Part shown: one piece after another, positions 1 through 7,225 of the stretch | Layout of the letters: each line of letters opens with the position of its first letter | Position numbering within the stretch: the stretch's first letter is position 1 | Assembly: GCA_039199225.1 (NCBI GenBank) | Contig: JBCCSZ010000137.1 | Span: 1 to 19,541, forward strand | From: JBCCSZ01 sp039199225 | Lineage (GTDB): Bacteria; Bacteroidota; Bacteroidia; Chitinophagales; Saprospiraceae | Length of the DNA stretch: 19,541 nucleotides | Direction of reading: 5' to 3' | Position numbers and translations under genes: made by a program | Notes under the pieces: model-generated | Databases searched by the model: none | Told to the model about the DNA's origin: nothing | The model's input: only the letters and a program-made list of their open reading frames with translations

Positions 1-2330
1 ACTTTTTGTTTGCTATTGCCTTGACGAGTCTCAACTTTGTTTGGGCGCAAACAAGCTCGGTTACAGGGACTGTGAAGGATGCGAACGGTGTACCACTAGA
101 GTCTGTAAATGTCAGCTTGGAAGGTACGACGAAAGGAGATATGACAGATGGAGAGGGTCGTTTTGAAATTGAAAAGGTTGCTCCAGGAAGTTATAAGCTG
201 GTTGCTTCTGGCGTTGGCTTTGAAACAAGCTTTCAGGAGATCAATGTGAGGGCTAATGAAAATTACAAAGCTTCTCCGATCAGTCTCAAGCAGCAGTCTG
301 TAGAATTGGAAGAAGTTACTGTTTCTGCAGGGAAAAACCAATACAGCACCAAGAACGTCTCTAGCTCTTTACGTCAACAAACAGAGATATCAAAACTACC
401 GCAAAACATTCAAGTCATCACCAGTGTACTCCTTCGCGATCAGCAAGTTACCTCCATCATGGAAGGTGCTATCCGCAATGTCAGTGGTGTGACCATGCTT
501 GAGCATTGGGGGCATTTTGCGAGGGTTCACATGCGCGGATTTAGGATTCCGGCCTTCCGAAATGGCTTTAATGTGACTGACACTTGGGGACCGCTGGCTG
601 ACGATATGGCCTTTGTTGAGCGAATCGAATTCATCAAGGGGCCATCTAGTTTTATGCTAACGGCCGGTGAACCAGGTGGGATATACAATGTGGTCACTAA
701 AAAACCAACGGTAGAGACCATCGGACAGCTTACGCTCATGGGAGGTACCTTCGACTTTTTGCGTGGCTCTGTGGATCTTGGTGGCAAGTTGACTTCTGAC
801 GGCAAGCTGCTCTACCGCCTGAATGCACTCTACCAAACGGAAGATTCTCACCGAGGGGACGAAGACGTTCAGCGGTTCTCCATCGCACCGAATTTGACAT
901 ACAATTTCTCTGACAAAACTTCTTTGAATGCAGAGTGGAATTACCACAATGCAGAGAGCTTTATTGGTGCTGCCTATACCTTTGGGCCTGGGACGGCGGA
1001 TTTTGGTTCGTTACCGAGGGATTTTAAATTCAGAGATAGCAACTATCCGGTGACGAATATCGAGGAGAATACATTCTATGTGAATTTCAATCACAAGTTT
1101 TCTGAAAAGTGGAGTGCAACGGCTCAATTGGGTCGATTGACTTATGATCAGGACGGATATTCTGCCTGGATCAACGATCTGCAGCCTAATGGAGATGCTT
1201 TCAGATCCATCTTTATCTGGGATGCCAGATCGGAAGGTAACTACGGACAAGCATTTGTCAATGGTTACGAAAAGTTAGGTAATATCAGCAATACTATTCT
1301 GGCAGGTATCGATTACACTGATAAAAAATACTACGCAGATTTTTATAGTGGCTTCAATGATACCGTGGCCTTTAATATTTTAGATCCAACCTATGGCAGA
1401 GATCGGGAAAATCTCGGTTTTGATAAATCGGTTGATGTAAAAGATCGCTTTCCCGATCCCTACAACACCACCAACTCTTTGGCATTCTACGTACAAGATG
1501 AAATCGGCCTGTTGGAAGATCGCCTGAGATTGACCATTGCTGGAAGGTATACGATTTTGGAGAATGGTGGTACGACTGGCAAGGAAGAAAAAGACGAAAA
1601 GTTCACACCGAGGATTGGATTGAGTTTCGACTTAACAGAGAACTTTACAGTTTTTGGTTTGTACGACGAGTCTTTTGTAGGGCAGAACGGTGTCCTGGAA
1701 TCGGGGGAGGCACTCGATCCAGAGGAATCCAGTGACATAGAAGGTGGTATCAAGTCTTCCTTTTTCAATGGCAAGTTGAAAGCTACCCTTGGTGCCTTTC
1801 TCATCACCAAAAAGAATCTGGCTCTCGGGGTACCGAATGTAGACTTCTTCGTTCAAACAGGAGAGGTGCAATCCCGAGGGATAGAATTCGATCTGCAAGG
1901 AGAGATTACTCCCGGACTGAATGTCGTGTTAAATTATGCCAATACGAATGTGGAAATCACCGAAGATATCAATCCCGATGTGGTCGGGAATAGAATTGCA
2001 GGGCATGCCCGCCACATGACCAATGGATGGTTGACTTACAGCTTCCAGGGAAATTCTCCCTTGGATGGGTTTGGCTTGAGCTTGGGCTACCAATACCAAA
2101 TCAACAGGTCTTCCTGGTCTGTGGGTGCCGATAATGATTCCGTTTTACCTGATTACTTCCGACTCGATGGTGGTTTGTTTTGGAAAAACGACAAATTCAG
2201 AGTTCAACTGAATGTGAATAACCTAACGGACAAATATTTGCTATCCGGAGCCGACTTTTTCGGATTGAGATACTGGCAATCAGAGCCGGGCATCAACGGA
2301 AGGATAGCTATCACCTATAACTTCATGTAG
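1..2330 (+). CDS. TonB-dependent siderophore receptor (5' end cut by window)
   Basis: Outer-membrane receptor that would import a ferri-siderophore or similar metal chelate using TonB energy. The frame is open from the first bases (Phe-Leu-Phe-Ala...), so the true start and the first signal-peptide residues lie upstream; the TTG at 6 is not a convincing start. Numbering from that TTG: signal-peptide end FVWAQ near residue 15, a carboxypeptidase-regulatory-like beta domain (about 17-95, typical of Bacteroidota receptors), a TonB-box-like EEVTVSA (102-108), a plug domain (about 115-235, with VERIEFIKGPSS and GGIYNVVTKKP as in the siderophore-receptor subfamily), then a beta-barrel to residue 774. 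The C-terminus is ITYNFM, near the usual aromatic ending. It heads a co-directional group with a DUF4198 protein and a PepSY reductase-like protein, which supports a role in iron uptake. The exact ligand cannot be told from sequence. The family call is firm, the siderophore subtype likely. Confidence 0.93.
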   Translation, partial: FLFAIALTSLNFVWAQTSSVTGTVKDANGVPLESVNVSLEGTTKGDMTDGEGRFEIEKVAPGSYKLVASGVGFETSFQEINVRANENYKASPISLKQQSVELEEVTVSAGKNQYSTKNVSSSLRQQTEISKLPQNIQVITSVLLRDQQVTSIMEGAIRNVSGVTMLEHWGHFARVHMRGFRIPAFRNGFNVTDTWGPLADDMAFVERIEFIKGPSSFMLTAGEPGGIYNVVTKKPTVETIGQLTLMGGTFDFLRGSVDLGGKLTSDGKLLYRLNALYQTEDSHRGDEDVQRFSIAPNLTYNFSDKTSLNAEWNYHNAESFIGAAYTFGPGTADFGSLPRDFKFRDSNYPVTNIEENTFYVNFNHKFSEKWSATAQLGRLTYDQDGYSAWINDLQPNGDAFRSIFIWDARSEGNYGQAFVNGYEKLGNISNTILAGIDYTDKKYYADFYSGFNDTVAFNILDPTYGRDRENLGFDKSVDVKDRFPDPYNTTNSLAFYVQDEIGLLEDRLRLTIAGRYTILENGGTTGKEEKDEKFTPRIGLSFDLTENFTVFGLYDESFVGQNGVLESGEALDPEESSDIEGGIKSSFFNGKLKATLGAFLITKKNLALGVPNVDFFVQTGEVQSRGIEFDLQGEITPGLNVVLNYANTNVEITEDINPDVVGNRIAGHARHMTNGWLTYSFQGNSPLDGFGLSLGYQYQINRSSWSVGADNDSVLPDYFRLDGGLFWKNDKFRVQLNVNNLTDKYLLSGADFFGLRYWQSEPGINGRIAITYNFM

Positions 2331-2349
2331 ACTAATCCAAATTTTTGCA

Positions 2350-2380
2350 AGCAACTGAAGCCACAAGTGCTTCAGTTGCT
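2350..2380 (+). terminator. Hairpin after the TonB receptor gene
   Basis: A perfect 12-bp inverted repeat: AGCAACTGAAGC at 2350-2361 and GCTTCAGTTGCT at 2369-2380, with a 7-base loop. It starts 20 bp after the receptor stop codon. What follows is T-rich but not a clean T-run (ATTGGTCTTTG), so it may be a leaky terminator or an mRNA 3'-end stabiliser. Either would lower expression of the downstream genes relative to the receptor. The 150-bp gap between receptor and DUF4198 gene contains nothing else I can name. Confidence 0.6.
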
Positions 2381-2500
2381 ATTGGTCTTTGATGAATTTC
2401 TCTTTTCAGGTTGTAAATGTCAATCTGATTTTCCCTTTTTTAAGAATACCCAAACGCATGAAAATTCACATTTTATAAAAGAATGCTAAATGCTTTATTT

Positions 2501-3220
2501 ATGAAAAAGACACTACTTACCTATGCCTTTTTTCTACTGGCTGTTAATTTTTCTTTTGCTCATTTCCTTTGGCTTGAAACCAATACCAATGGAGCAGTTG
2601 GAAAGGAGCAGGAAATCAAGGTCCGCTTTGGAGAATTTACATATGGCATGATCGAAAAAACAGCTGGCGATGCCTTTGCCATGGTCGATAATTTCAAACT
2701 TTGGGTGGTAGACAGCCAGGGTAATAAAACTAAGTTGGATGTAAGTCCCAAAGACAATTACTATCTGGCCAGTTTTACGCCCCAGGTAGAAGGTGTTTAC
2801 ACCGTGATTTTGGATAATGATAAAATCGATGTCATCGATTATTCCAAGTATGATTTCGGTATTTTCAAAACCCATTACCATGCTATTGCAAAAGTTGTTG
2901 TTGGAAAAACCGATCAGGCCACAGCAAGCGATAATACCAGTGGTATTTCAATCAAAGATGTTTCAAAAGATGATGGTCGTGCTAAGCTACAGGTTATGTA
3001 CAAAAATGAGGTGTTGCCAAAAACAGAGGTGGTAGTATTTGTTGCCGATCAATGGTCTAAAAAACTTGAGACAGACGAAAATGGCATGGTGGAATTTGAT
3101 TTTCCCTGGAGTACAGAATATGTTGTCGAAGTGACTAAAAAAGAAGAGGTACCAGGTACCTATAAATCGGTAGACTATGAATTTATCTGGCATTGTACTA
3201 CTTATTACGTAAAAAAATAA
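2501..3220 (+). CDS. DUF4198-like periplasmic protein
   Basis: A secreted protein of 239 residues. I place the start at the ATG at 2501 because it gives a compact signal peptide (MKK, a hydrophobic stretch, then cleavage at SFA|HFLWLE). An in-frame ATG at 2483 would only add six residues before it. The mature N-terminus HFLWLE, the beta-rich body (KVRFGEF, YLASFTPQVEGVYTVIL) and a second Ig-like half (residues about 150-239) fit the DUF4198 family. That family is often encoded beside TonB-dependent receptors for iron, nickel or cobalt, and a role as a periplasmic metal-ligand handling partner is usually assumed, not proven. Here it follows the siderophore receptor and precedes small membrane proteins and a PepSY protein in the same direction. 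Histidines at the mature N-terminus and in the THYHAIAK segment could bind metal, which is a guess. Confidence 0.75.
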   Translation: MKKTLLTYAFFLLAVNFSFAHFLWLETNTNGAVGKEQEIKVRFGEFTYGMIEKTAGDAFAMVDNFKLWVVDSQGNKTKLDVSPKDNYYLASFTPQVEGVYTVILDNDKIDVIDYSKYDFGIFKTHYHAIAKVVVGKTDQATASDNTSGISIKDVSKDDGRAKLQVMYKNEVLPKTEVVVFVADQWSKKLETDENGMVEFDFPWSTEYVVEVTKKEEVPGTYKSVDYEFIWHCTTYYVKK

Positions 3221-3233
3221 GCAACCCGATTGA

Positions 3234-3563
3234 TTGTTTTCTTTGCTATCCATATCGACCATATTGGGATTTCATTTGTGGTACGCCACGTCCAAAAGAA
3301 TGAGAATTCAGTCTGTATTTGGATTTGAATCCTGGTCGCAACAGAACAAAAGGGAATCTAAATGCTTAGGTTCCCTTATTTTACTTTTAGCAAGTATATT
3401 GTCTACCTATAACTACGGGCTAGCGGCTGGCTTGCTATTTTTTGGTGTCGTTTTTATGACCTTGGCCAGCTTACTGATCTTGATGGTACCATTGGGATTG
3501 GTCAATAAATGGACCCTCGGTGCGGTAGTACTTATTTGTTTAGCCTTCGAAATACTATTTTGA
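3234..3563 (+). CDS. Small membrane protein, DUF3325-like
   Basis: A 109-residue protein with about three predicted membrane segments: the N-terminus (SLLSISTILGFHLWYA), the middle (SLILLLASILSTYNYGLAAGLLFFGVVFMTLASLLILMV) and the end (WTLGAVVLICLAFEILF). An in-frame TGA at 3231 means translation cannot begin earlier, and the only start that keeps the first membrane segment is a TTG at 3234; the first ATG (3301) would remove it. The TTG start is 13 bp after the DUF4198 gene, so coupling is plausible. Size, the charged stretch after the first helix (YATSKRMR) and its place beside a DUF3649-like gene and a PepSY gene resemble DUF3325, known from proteobacterial siderophore-uptake operons. The assignment rests on general pattern and context, and the biochemical role is unknown. 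Confidence 0.6.
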   Translation: MFSLLSISTILGFHLWYATSKRMRIQSVFGFESWSQQNKRESKCLGSLILLLASILSTYNYGLAAGLLFFGVVFMTLASLLILMVPLGLVNKWTLGAVVLICLAFEILF

Positions 3564-3566
3564 AAT

Positions 3567-3848
3567 ATGCCTGCAAATCCCAAATATTTGGCGCAATCCA
3601 AATGGCAACGTTTTGCCAAGATAACAGCAGGTTTCATTGGTGGCTTTGGTGTTAGTGCGGCCATTCACATCGTCCTGGCCATTTGGTTCGATCGATCCAT
3701 CGTATTGATCACCAGTAGTTTTAGCTCCTTCCTTTTGTGGTCGGTCTTGTTTGTTGTAGCTTATATTCCACGAAATGGCTGGAGGGTTTGGGCCATCTAT
3801 TTGTCGATCATTCTTCTATGTGGCGCCATTGTACTATTGCATCAATAA
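3567..3848 (+). CDS. Small membrane protein, DUF3649-like
   Basis: A 93-residue protein with three predicted membrane helices: FAKITAGFIGGFGVSAAIHIVLAIW, IVLITSSFSSFLLWSVLFVVAYI and WAIYLSIILLCGAIVLL. The motifs GGFG near residue 25, SFLLW in the second helix and NGWRVW before the third match the general pattern of DUF3649, a short inner-membrane family found next to PepSY proteins in siderophore operons. The start ATG is three bases after the previous stop, so the two small genes are probably translationally coupled. The stop is followed by a 68-bp gap before the PepSY gene. Its function is not known; an accessory part of the ferri-siderophore reduction complex is the natural inference from its neighbours. 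Confidence 0.65.
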   Translation: MPANPKYLAQSKWQRFAKITAGFIGGFGVSAAIHIVLAIWFDRSIVLITSSFSSFLLWSVLFVVAYIPRNGWRVWAIYLSIILLCGAIVLLHQ

Positions 3849-3916
3849 GCCCAATCGATTTTTTAAAGTGATTTGCAAGTAAACACAAGTATTGTTCAGA
3901 TACTAAAAAGAGGATC

Positions 3917-5488
3917 ATGGGTAAGAGAATGTACAATGTACTATTTCATACACATACTGTTAGTGGCATCGTCATTAGCGTGGCACTGTATATTATTTTT
4001 TTCGCTGGTTCGTTTTCGTTTTTTCGGGATGAGATTATCAACTGGGAGCGGGGTCATCAAGTAGAAATCAAAGATGAAATCGCTATCAATATTGATACGG
4101 CCCTAAGTCATCTCGGTCAGCAATATGAATTGCGTGGGAGAGACATCAACTTGAGACATTACTACAATGAGCGCCAGGTGGGTGTGAGCCTGAGTGCTTC
4201 CAAAGACTCGACTGCTTCCAAAGAGGCTAGGGTAGGAGCTTTTTTCTACCTAGATACTGAAGACAAATCCACTGCTACCTATCCAGAATCCTATACCTTG
4301 GGAGAGTTTTTATACCGCCTACATTTCTTTGCACAAATTCCGTATCCCTATGGCTATCATCTTTCTGGCTTTACTGCTTTTTTCTTTCTATTTACCATCC
4401 TCACAGGGATCATCATTCATTGGAGAAAAATCGTTACAAACTTTTATGTCTTTAGACCTTGGGCAAAACTAAAAACGATTTGGACCGATTCCCACACAGC
4501 ACTAGGGTTGATCGGTTTTCCATTTCAACTGGTCTATGCCTTGACCGGAGCATTCTTTATGTTGCAATCCATTGTCATGGCGCCCTACATAGCAGTATTG
4601 TACAATGGCGATCAGCAGGCGTTTGACAAAGCATTGGAGCAGGAGCACTCTACTTATGAATATAGCCATCGACCGCTCTCGGGGATCGAGTCACTGAGTA
4701 AGTACACTGCCGAAGTCCAATCAAAATGGATAGATTTTAAGATAACGGAGCTTAAAATTGATAACTATGGAGATCAAAATATGTACCTGACCATTTCAGG
4801 CAATATCGACCCCCGCAACAAAATGAATGGCATCGGTAAAATCACTTATAAAGTTGCCGATCAAAATATAGTGTATGAAAAAAATCCTATGGAGAAGAAC
4901 AGCTATGCTGATGTGACAAAAAACATACTTTCCAGATTGCACCTAGCAGATTATGCTGGCTATGGCCTGCGCATCATTTCTTTTATACTGGGATTGATTT
5001 CCTGTTATGTTATTCTGTCAGGTGTGATGATTTGGTTGGTAGCAAGAGATAAAAAAAGTGTATCCGATAAGCAAAAGAAATTCAACCAGTCTGTCGTCTT
5101 TTGGTACCTAGCCATTTGCTTGAGTATGTATCCTATGGTTGCTCTGGAATTTGTGTTGGTTAAGCTTTTTGCACCAGCTGGCATGACATTTATTTACAAA
5201 ACCTTCTTTATTGGTTGGCTTGTGCTGAGTATCTTTTTTGCATGGAAAAAGAATAACGCCTTTACGACCAAGTGGTCATTAGGTTTGGGGGCTGTATTGG
5301 GATTATTCATCCCGCTTGTCAATTGGATCGAAAGTGGCAATTGGATTTGGGACAACCTAAGATTAGCCTGTTACGATATTGCCTTTATAGACATTTTTTG
5401 GATTGCATTATCGGTTTTTTCCTTGCTATCTCTGAGAAGAATGAAACAAGCCATCGTTTTGGATAAAAAGTCTGGCAAAACTTTCTAA
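3917..5488 (+). CDS. PepSY-type inner-membrane protein, probable ferri-siderophore reductase
   Basis: A 523-residue inner-membrane protein of the PepSY-associated TM family (PiuB/FpvG/FoxB-like), whose studied members bind haem and reduce ferri-siderophores in the periplasm. The first helix follows FHTHTVSG (His11, His13); a periplasmic PepSY-like part spans about 40-140; then come a helix in SGFTAFFFLFTILTGIIIHW and one in ALGLIGFPFQLVYALTGAFF after DSHT, a second soluble part (about 235-340), a helix in IISFILGLISCYVILSGVMIWL, and three or four more to the C-terminus. The histidines at helix ends are typical haem-ligand positions of the family. The start at 3917 has AAGAGGA close upstream; an ATG at 3929 is an alternative. 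It closes the iron cluster. Its stop TAA overlaps the stop of the opposing blh gene. Confidence 0.85.
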   Translation: MGKRMYNVLFHTHTVSGIVISVALYIIFFAGSFSFFRDEIINWERGHQVEIKDEIAINIDTALSHLGQQYELRGRDINLRHYYNERQVGVSLSASKDSTASKEARVGAFFYLDTEDKSTATYPESYTLGEFLYRLHFFAQIPYPYGYHLSGFTAFFFLFTILTGIIIHWRKIVTNFYVFRPWAKLKTIWTDSHTALGLIGFPFQLVYALTGAFFMLQSIVMAPYIAVLYNGDQQAFDKALEQEHSTYEYSHRPLSGIESLSKYTAEVQSKWIDFKITELKIDNYGDQNMYLTISGNIDPRNKMNGIGKITYKVADQNIVYEKNPMEKNSYADVTKNILSRLHLADYAGYGLRIISFILGLISCYVILSGVMIWLVARDKKSVSDKQKKFNQSVVFWYLAICLSMYPMVALEFVLVKLFAPAGMTFIYKTFFIGWLVLSIFFAWKKNNAFTTKWSLGLGAVLGLFIPLVNWIESGNWIWDNLRLACYDIAFIDIFWIALSVFSLLSLRRMKQAIVLDKKSGKTF

Positions 5489-6384
5489 ACAAAATTGTAA
5501 AACCGATTCATCACAAAGGAGTGTGGTATCGTAATACAAGAAAGCAACACCAGCAAAGTATATGGAATCAAACTGAGGTGGCTGAATTGTACCACTAGTA
5601 GCAAAACAACGGAGATGCCGACCAAAGAGGAAATGGTCAGCGGCAGAAACAGTAAAAAGAATTGAACGGTATTTTGGATGATGAGCTTCTCTTTACAAAA
5701 AGTAAACTCTTGTGAAATGGCTTTCAGAGAATGTACCAACACAAAAAATAAAGCGAATGCAATGAAAGGCTCCATCAAGAGGAAAGAACAAGTGATGAGC
5801 GCCATCAGGTAAGTCTCCTTGAAGAGAGCACTATTCGATATGGCACCATCTATTCTGATCTTGGCAAAAATAGCTACGAGCAATCCGGCAAACGAAAGCA
5901 GGTATGCCTGAGAGTGTGTAACTAAATGGAAATAAACTTCGGGCAGATTGTATTCAGCACCTCTCAACTCCATTAGATGCTCTTTGTTGAAAAACAACAT
6001 CAGCAAAATGACGATTCCCCCCCACAAGAAATACATAAAACCAGAAACCAGTTTGGAGGAAATTTTATAATCAACGAGCTGCGTTTGTCCGAAGTGATAA
6101 GCAGAAAGGATGAGGAAAACAAGGAACGCTAAGTTTGGCGTGACAAACCAAAATATAGCGAATAACAACATGATCAGTAAGTACTTAAGAATAAAAAAAA
6201 ACTTGGACATTCCCTTGTTTGCACCGTGCAAGATATTATCGATAGCTCCATGCGCAATACCTAGTGTAGCAATGCTGATAACACAAATAATATTAACCAC
6301 AGAATCAACCGATGCCGATTCAAGGCTATTGAGTTGTAGCAAAAAAAGATTAGAGATGATATACAAGAAAATGTGTAGTCTCAT
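5485..6384 (-). CDS. blh: Brp/Blh family beta-carotene 15,15'-dioxygenase
   Basis: A 299-residue polytopic membrane enzyme that cleaves beta-carotene into two retinals, the chromophore for the rhodopsin encoded 94 bp upstream. Family motifs in order: GIAHGAIDN with His45, SAYHFGQ with His97, VHSLKA with His218, and TIPHSFVM with His288 near the C-terminus. About seven to eight hydrophobic segments span the protein, matching the family in size and layout. In the characterised marine homologue (66A03) four histidines are proposed iron ligands, two of them in an HSRRH motif. Here that motif reads HSLKA, so the fourth ligand position is Ala222. This could be a lineage variant or affect activity. 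It is co-directional with the rhodopsin gene; an 11-bp hairpin lies between them. Its stop codon TAG overlaps the end of the convergent PepSY gene. No carotenoid-synthesis genes are present in the window, so beta-carotene must be made elsewhere. Confidence 0.9.
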   Translation of the reverse strand: MRLHIFLYIISNLFLLQLNSLESASVDSVVNIICVISIATLGIAHGAIDNILHGANKGMSKFFFILKYLLIMLLFAIFWFVTPNLAFLVFLILSAYHFGQTQLVDYKISSKLVSGFMYFLWGGIVILLMLFFNKEHLMELRGAEYNLPEVYFHLVTHSQAYLLSFAGLLVAIFAKIRIDGAISNSALFKETYLMALITCSFLLMEPFIAFALFFVLVHSLKAISQEFTFCKEKLIIQNTVQFFLLFLPLTISSLVGISVVLLLVVQFSHLSLIPYTLLVLLSCITIPHSFVMNRFYNFV

Positions 6385-6405
6385 TTGTGTAGCCCTAGAT
6401 AGTCA

Positions 6406-6439
6406 TAATCTGGGGTAGTGCAACGACCACCCCAGATTA
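6406..6439 (-). other. Inverted repeat between rhodopsin and blh
   Basis: TAATCTGGGGT (6406-6416) and ACCCCAGATTA (6429-6439) form a perfect 11-bp stem with a 12-base loop. Read on the minus strand it lies about 40 bp after the rhodopsin stop and about 20 bp before the blh start. No T-run follows it, so it is not a standard intrinsic terminator. It may stabilise the rhodopsin mRNA 3' end or tune blh expression. Confidence 0.65.
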
Positions 6440-6478
6440 ATTAGACAAATAATGAAGTCAATACAGCGTTTCTTTTAA

Positions 6479-7225
6479 TTAAGCTGCTTTTACTTTGTTG
6501 GTTTCTATGATCGCTAAGTTATAGACAACGAGTCCAAAACCGATCTTGTTAATCGCGTCAGCGATGTTGTAGAAAAGGTCTACGTTGGAGGAATCCCAAC
6601 CCAACGCGATGTTGAGCCATCCACCAGGCATACACATGTAACCAATTGGGTAGATTGCCCAACCGACAAGTACAAACCATGCAAGAATTCTAACGCTTCG
6701 CTCAATCGTCGGATTGCTAGACTCCTTGGCCAATTGTGCTACTTCACCCATCCAGGCAGCGTACAGTACATAGATGTAACCAAGCGTTGAAAGAATCCCG
6801 TAAAGTACAGAGTGTGTTGTACTTCCACCTTCCGGATTAAACGCTTCTCCTATGTAGCCGAACACAAGCATCCAGACAGAGGCAAGGATCAATTTCCACA
6901 TCAGACTCTTGGAGGCACCAGCCACCTTGGTCAGTAAGTAGAATTCTACACACATCAAGGGGACCGTTAGTGTCCAGTCAATGTAACGTAGGGCCGTTGG
7001 GTTCTCCCCAGTCGCCAGGTAATAATCCCGCATGTAGTAATAATGCACAGCGGCAATGAATGTGATCAAGGCAGATACCAACAATGAAAGCTTCCATTTG
7101 TAATCTACTCTTGAACGCTCAAAGAAAAAGAAAACTGATGCAGCCATCATTGCCATGTAACCTGTGAAAAAGGTAAAGGCAACGGGGTCATCTTTGGGAA
7201 TGGTCAAAACGTCTAAAAAAATCAT
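6479..7225 (-). CDS. Proteorhodopsin, light-driven proton pump (DTE type)
   Basis: A seven-helix retinal protein of 248 residues. Aligning by eye to green proteorhodopsin: His61 (its His75), Arg80 (Arg94), Asp83 proton acceptor (Asp97), Thr87 (Thr101), Glu94 proton donor (Glu108), Asp223 (Asp227) and the retinal Schiff-base Lys227 (Lys231) in IADAINKIGFG. The D-T-E triad marks an outward proton pump, not an NDQ sodium pump or NTQ chloride pump. The colour-tuning position is Met91 (Leu/Gln105), expected to give green absorption as in most marine Bacteroidota. At the position of Phe152 the protein has Gly143, the 'fenestration' glycine that lets carotenoid antennas approach retinal in xanthorhodopsin-like pumps. 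The next gene, blh, makes retinal. No clear Shine-Dalgarno or promoter match was found upstream; a small CCTGT/ACAGG hairpin lies at 7256-7269 in the leader. Confidence 0.97.
   Translation of the reverse strand: MIFLDVLTIPKDDPVAFTFFTGYMAMMAASVFFFFERSRVDYKWKLSLLVSALITFIAAVHYYYMRDYYLATGENPTALRYIDWTLTVPLMCVEFYLLTKVAGASKSLMWKLILASVWMLVFGYIGEAFNPEGGSTTHSVLYGILSTLGYIYVLYAAWMGEVAQLAKESSNPTIERSVRILAWFVLVGWAIYPIGYMCMPGGWLNIALGWDSSNVDLFYNIADAINKIGFGLVVYNLAIIETNKVKAA

Noticed and set aside
3880..3912. Small inverted repeat AGTAT...ATACT ahead of the PepSY gene
   Set aside because: Only five base pairs and AT-rich; not distinguishable from chance as an operator.
6479..7225. Sodium- or chloride-pumping rhodopsin
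   Set aside because: The motif is D-T-E at the three key positions, not NDQ or NTQ, so a proton pump is the supported reading.
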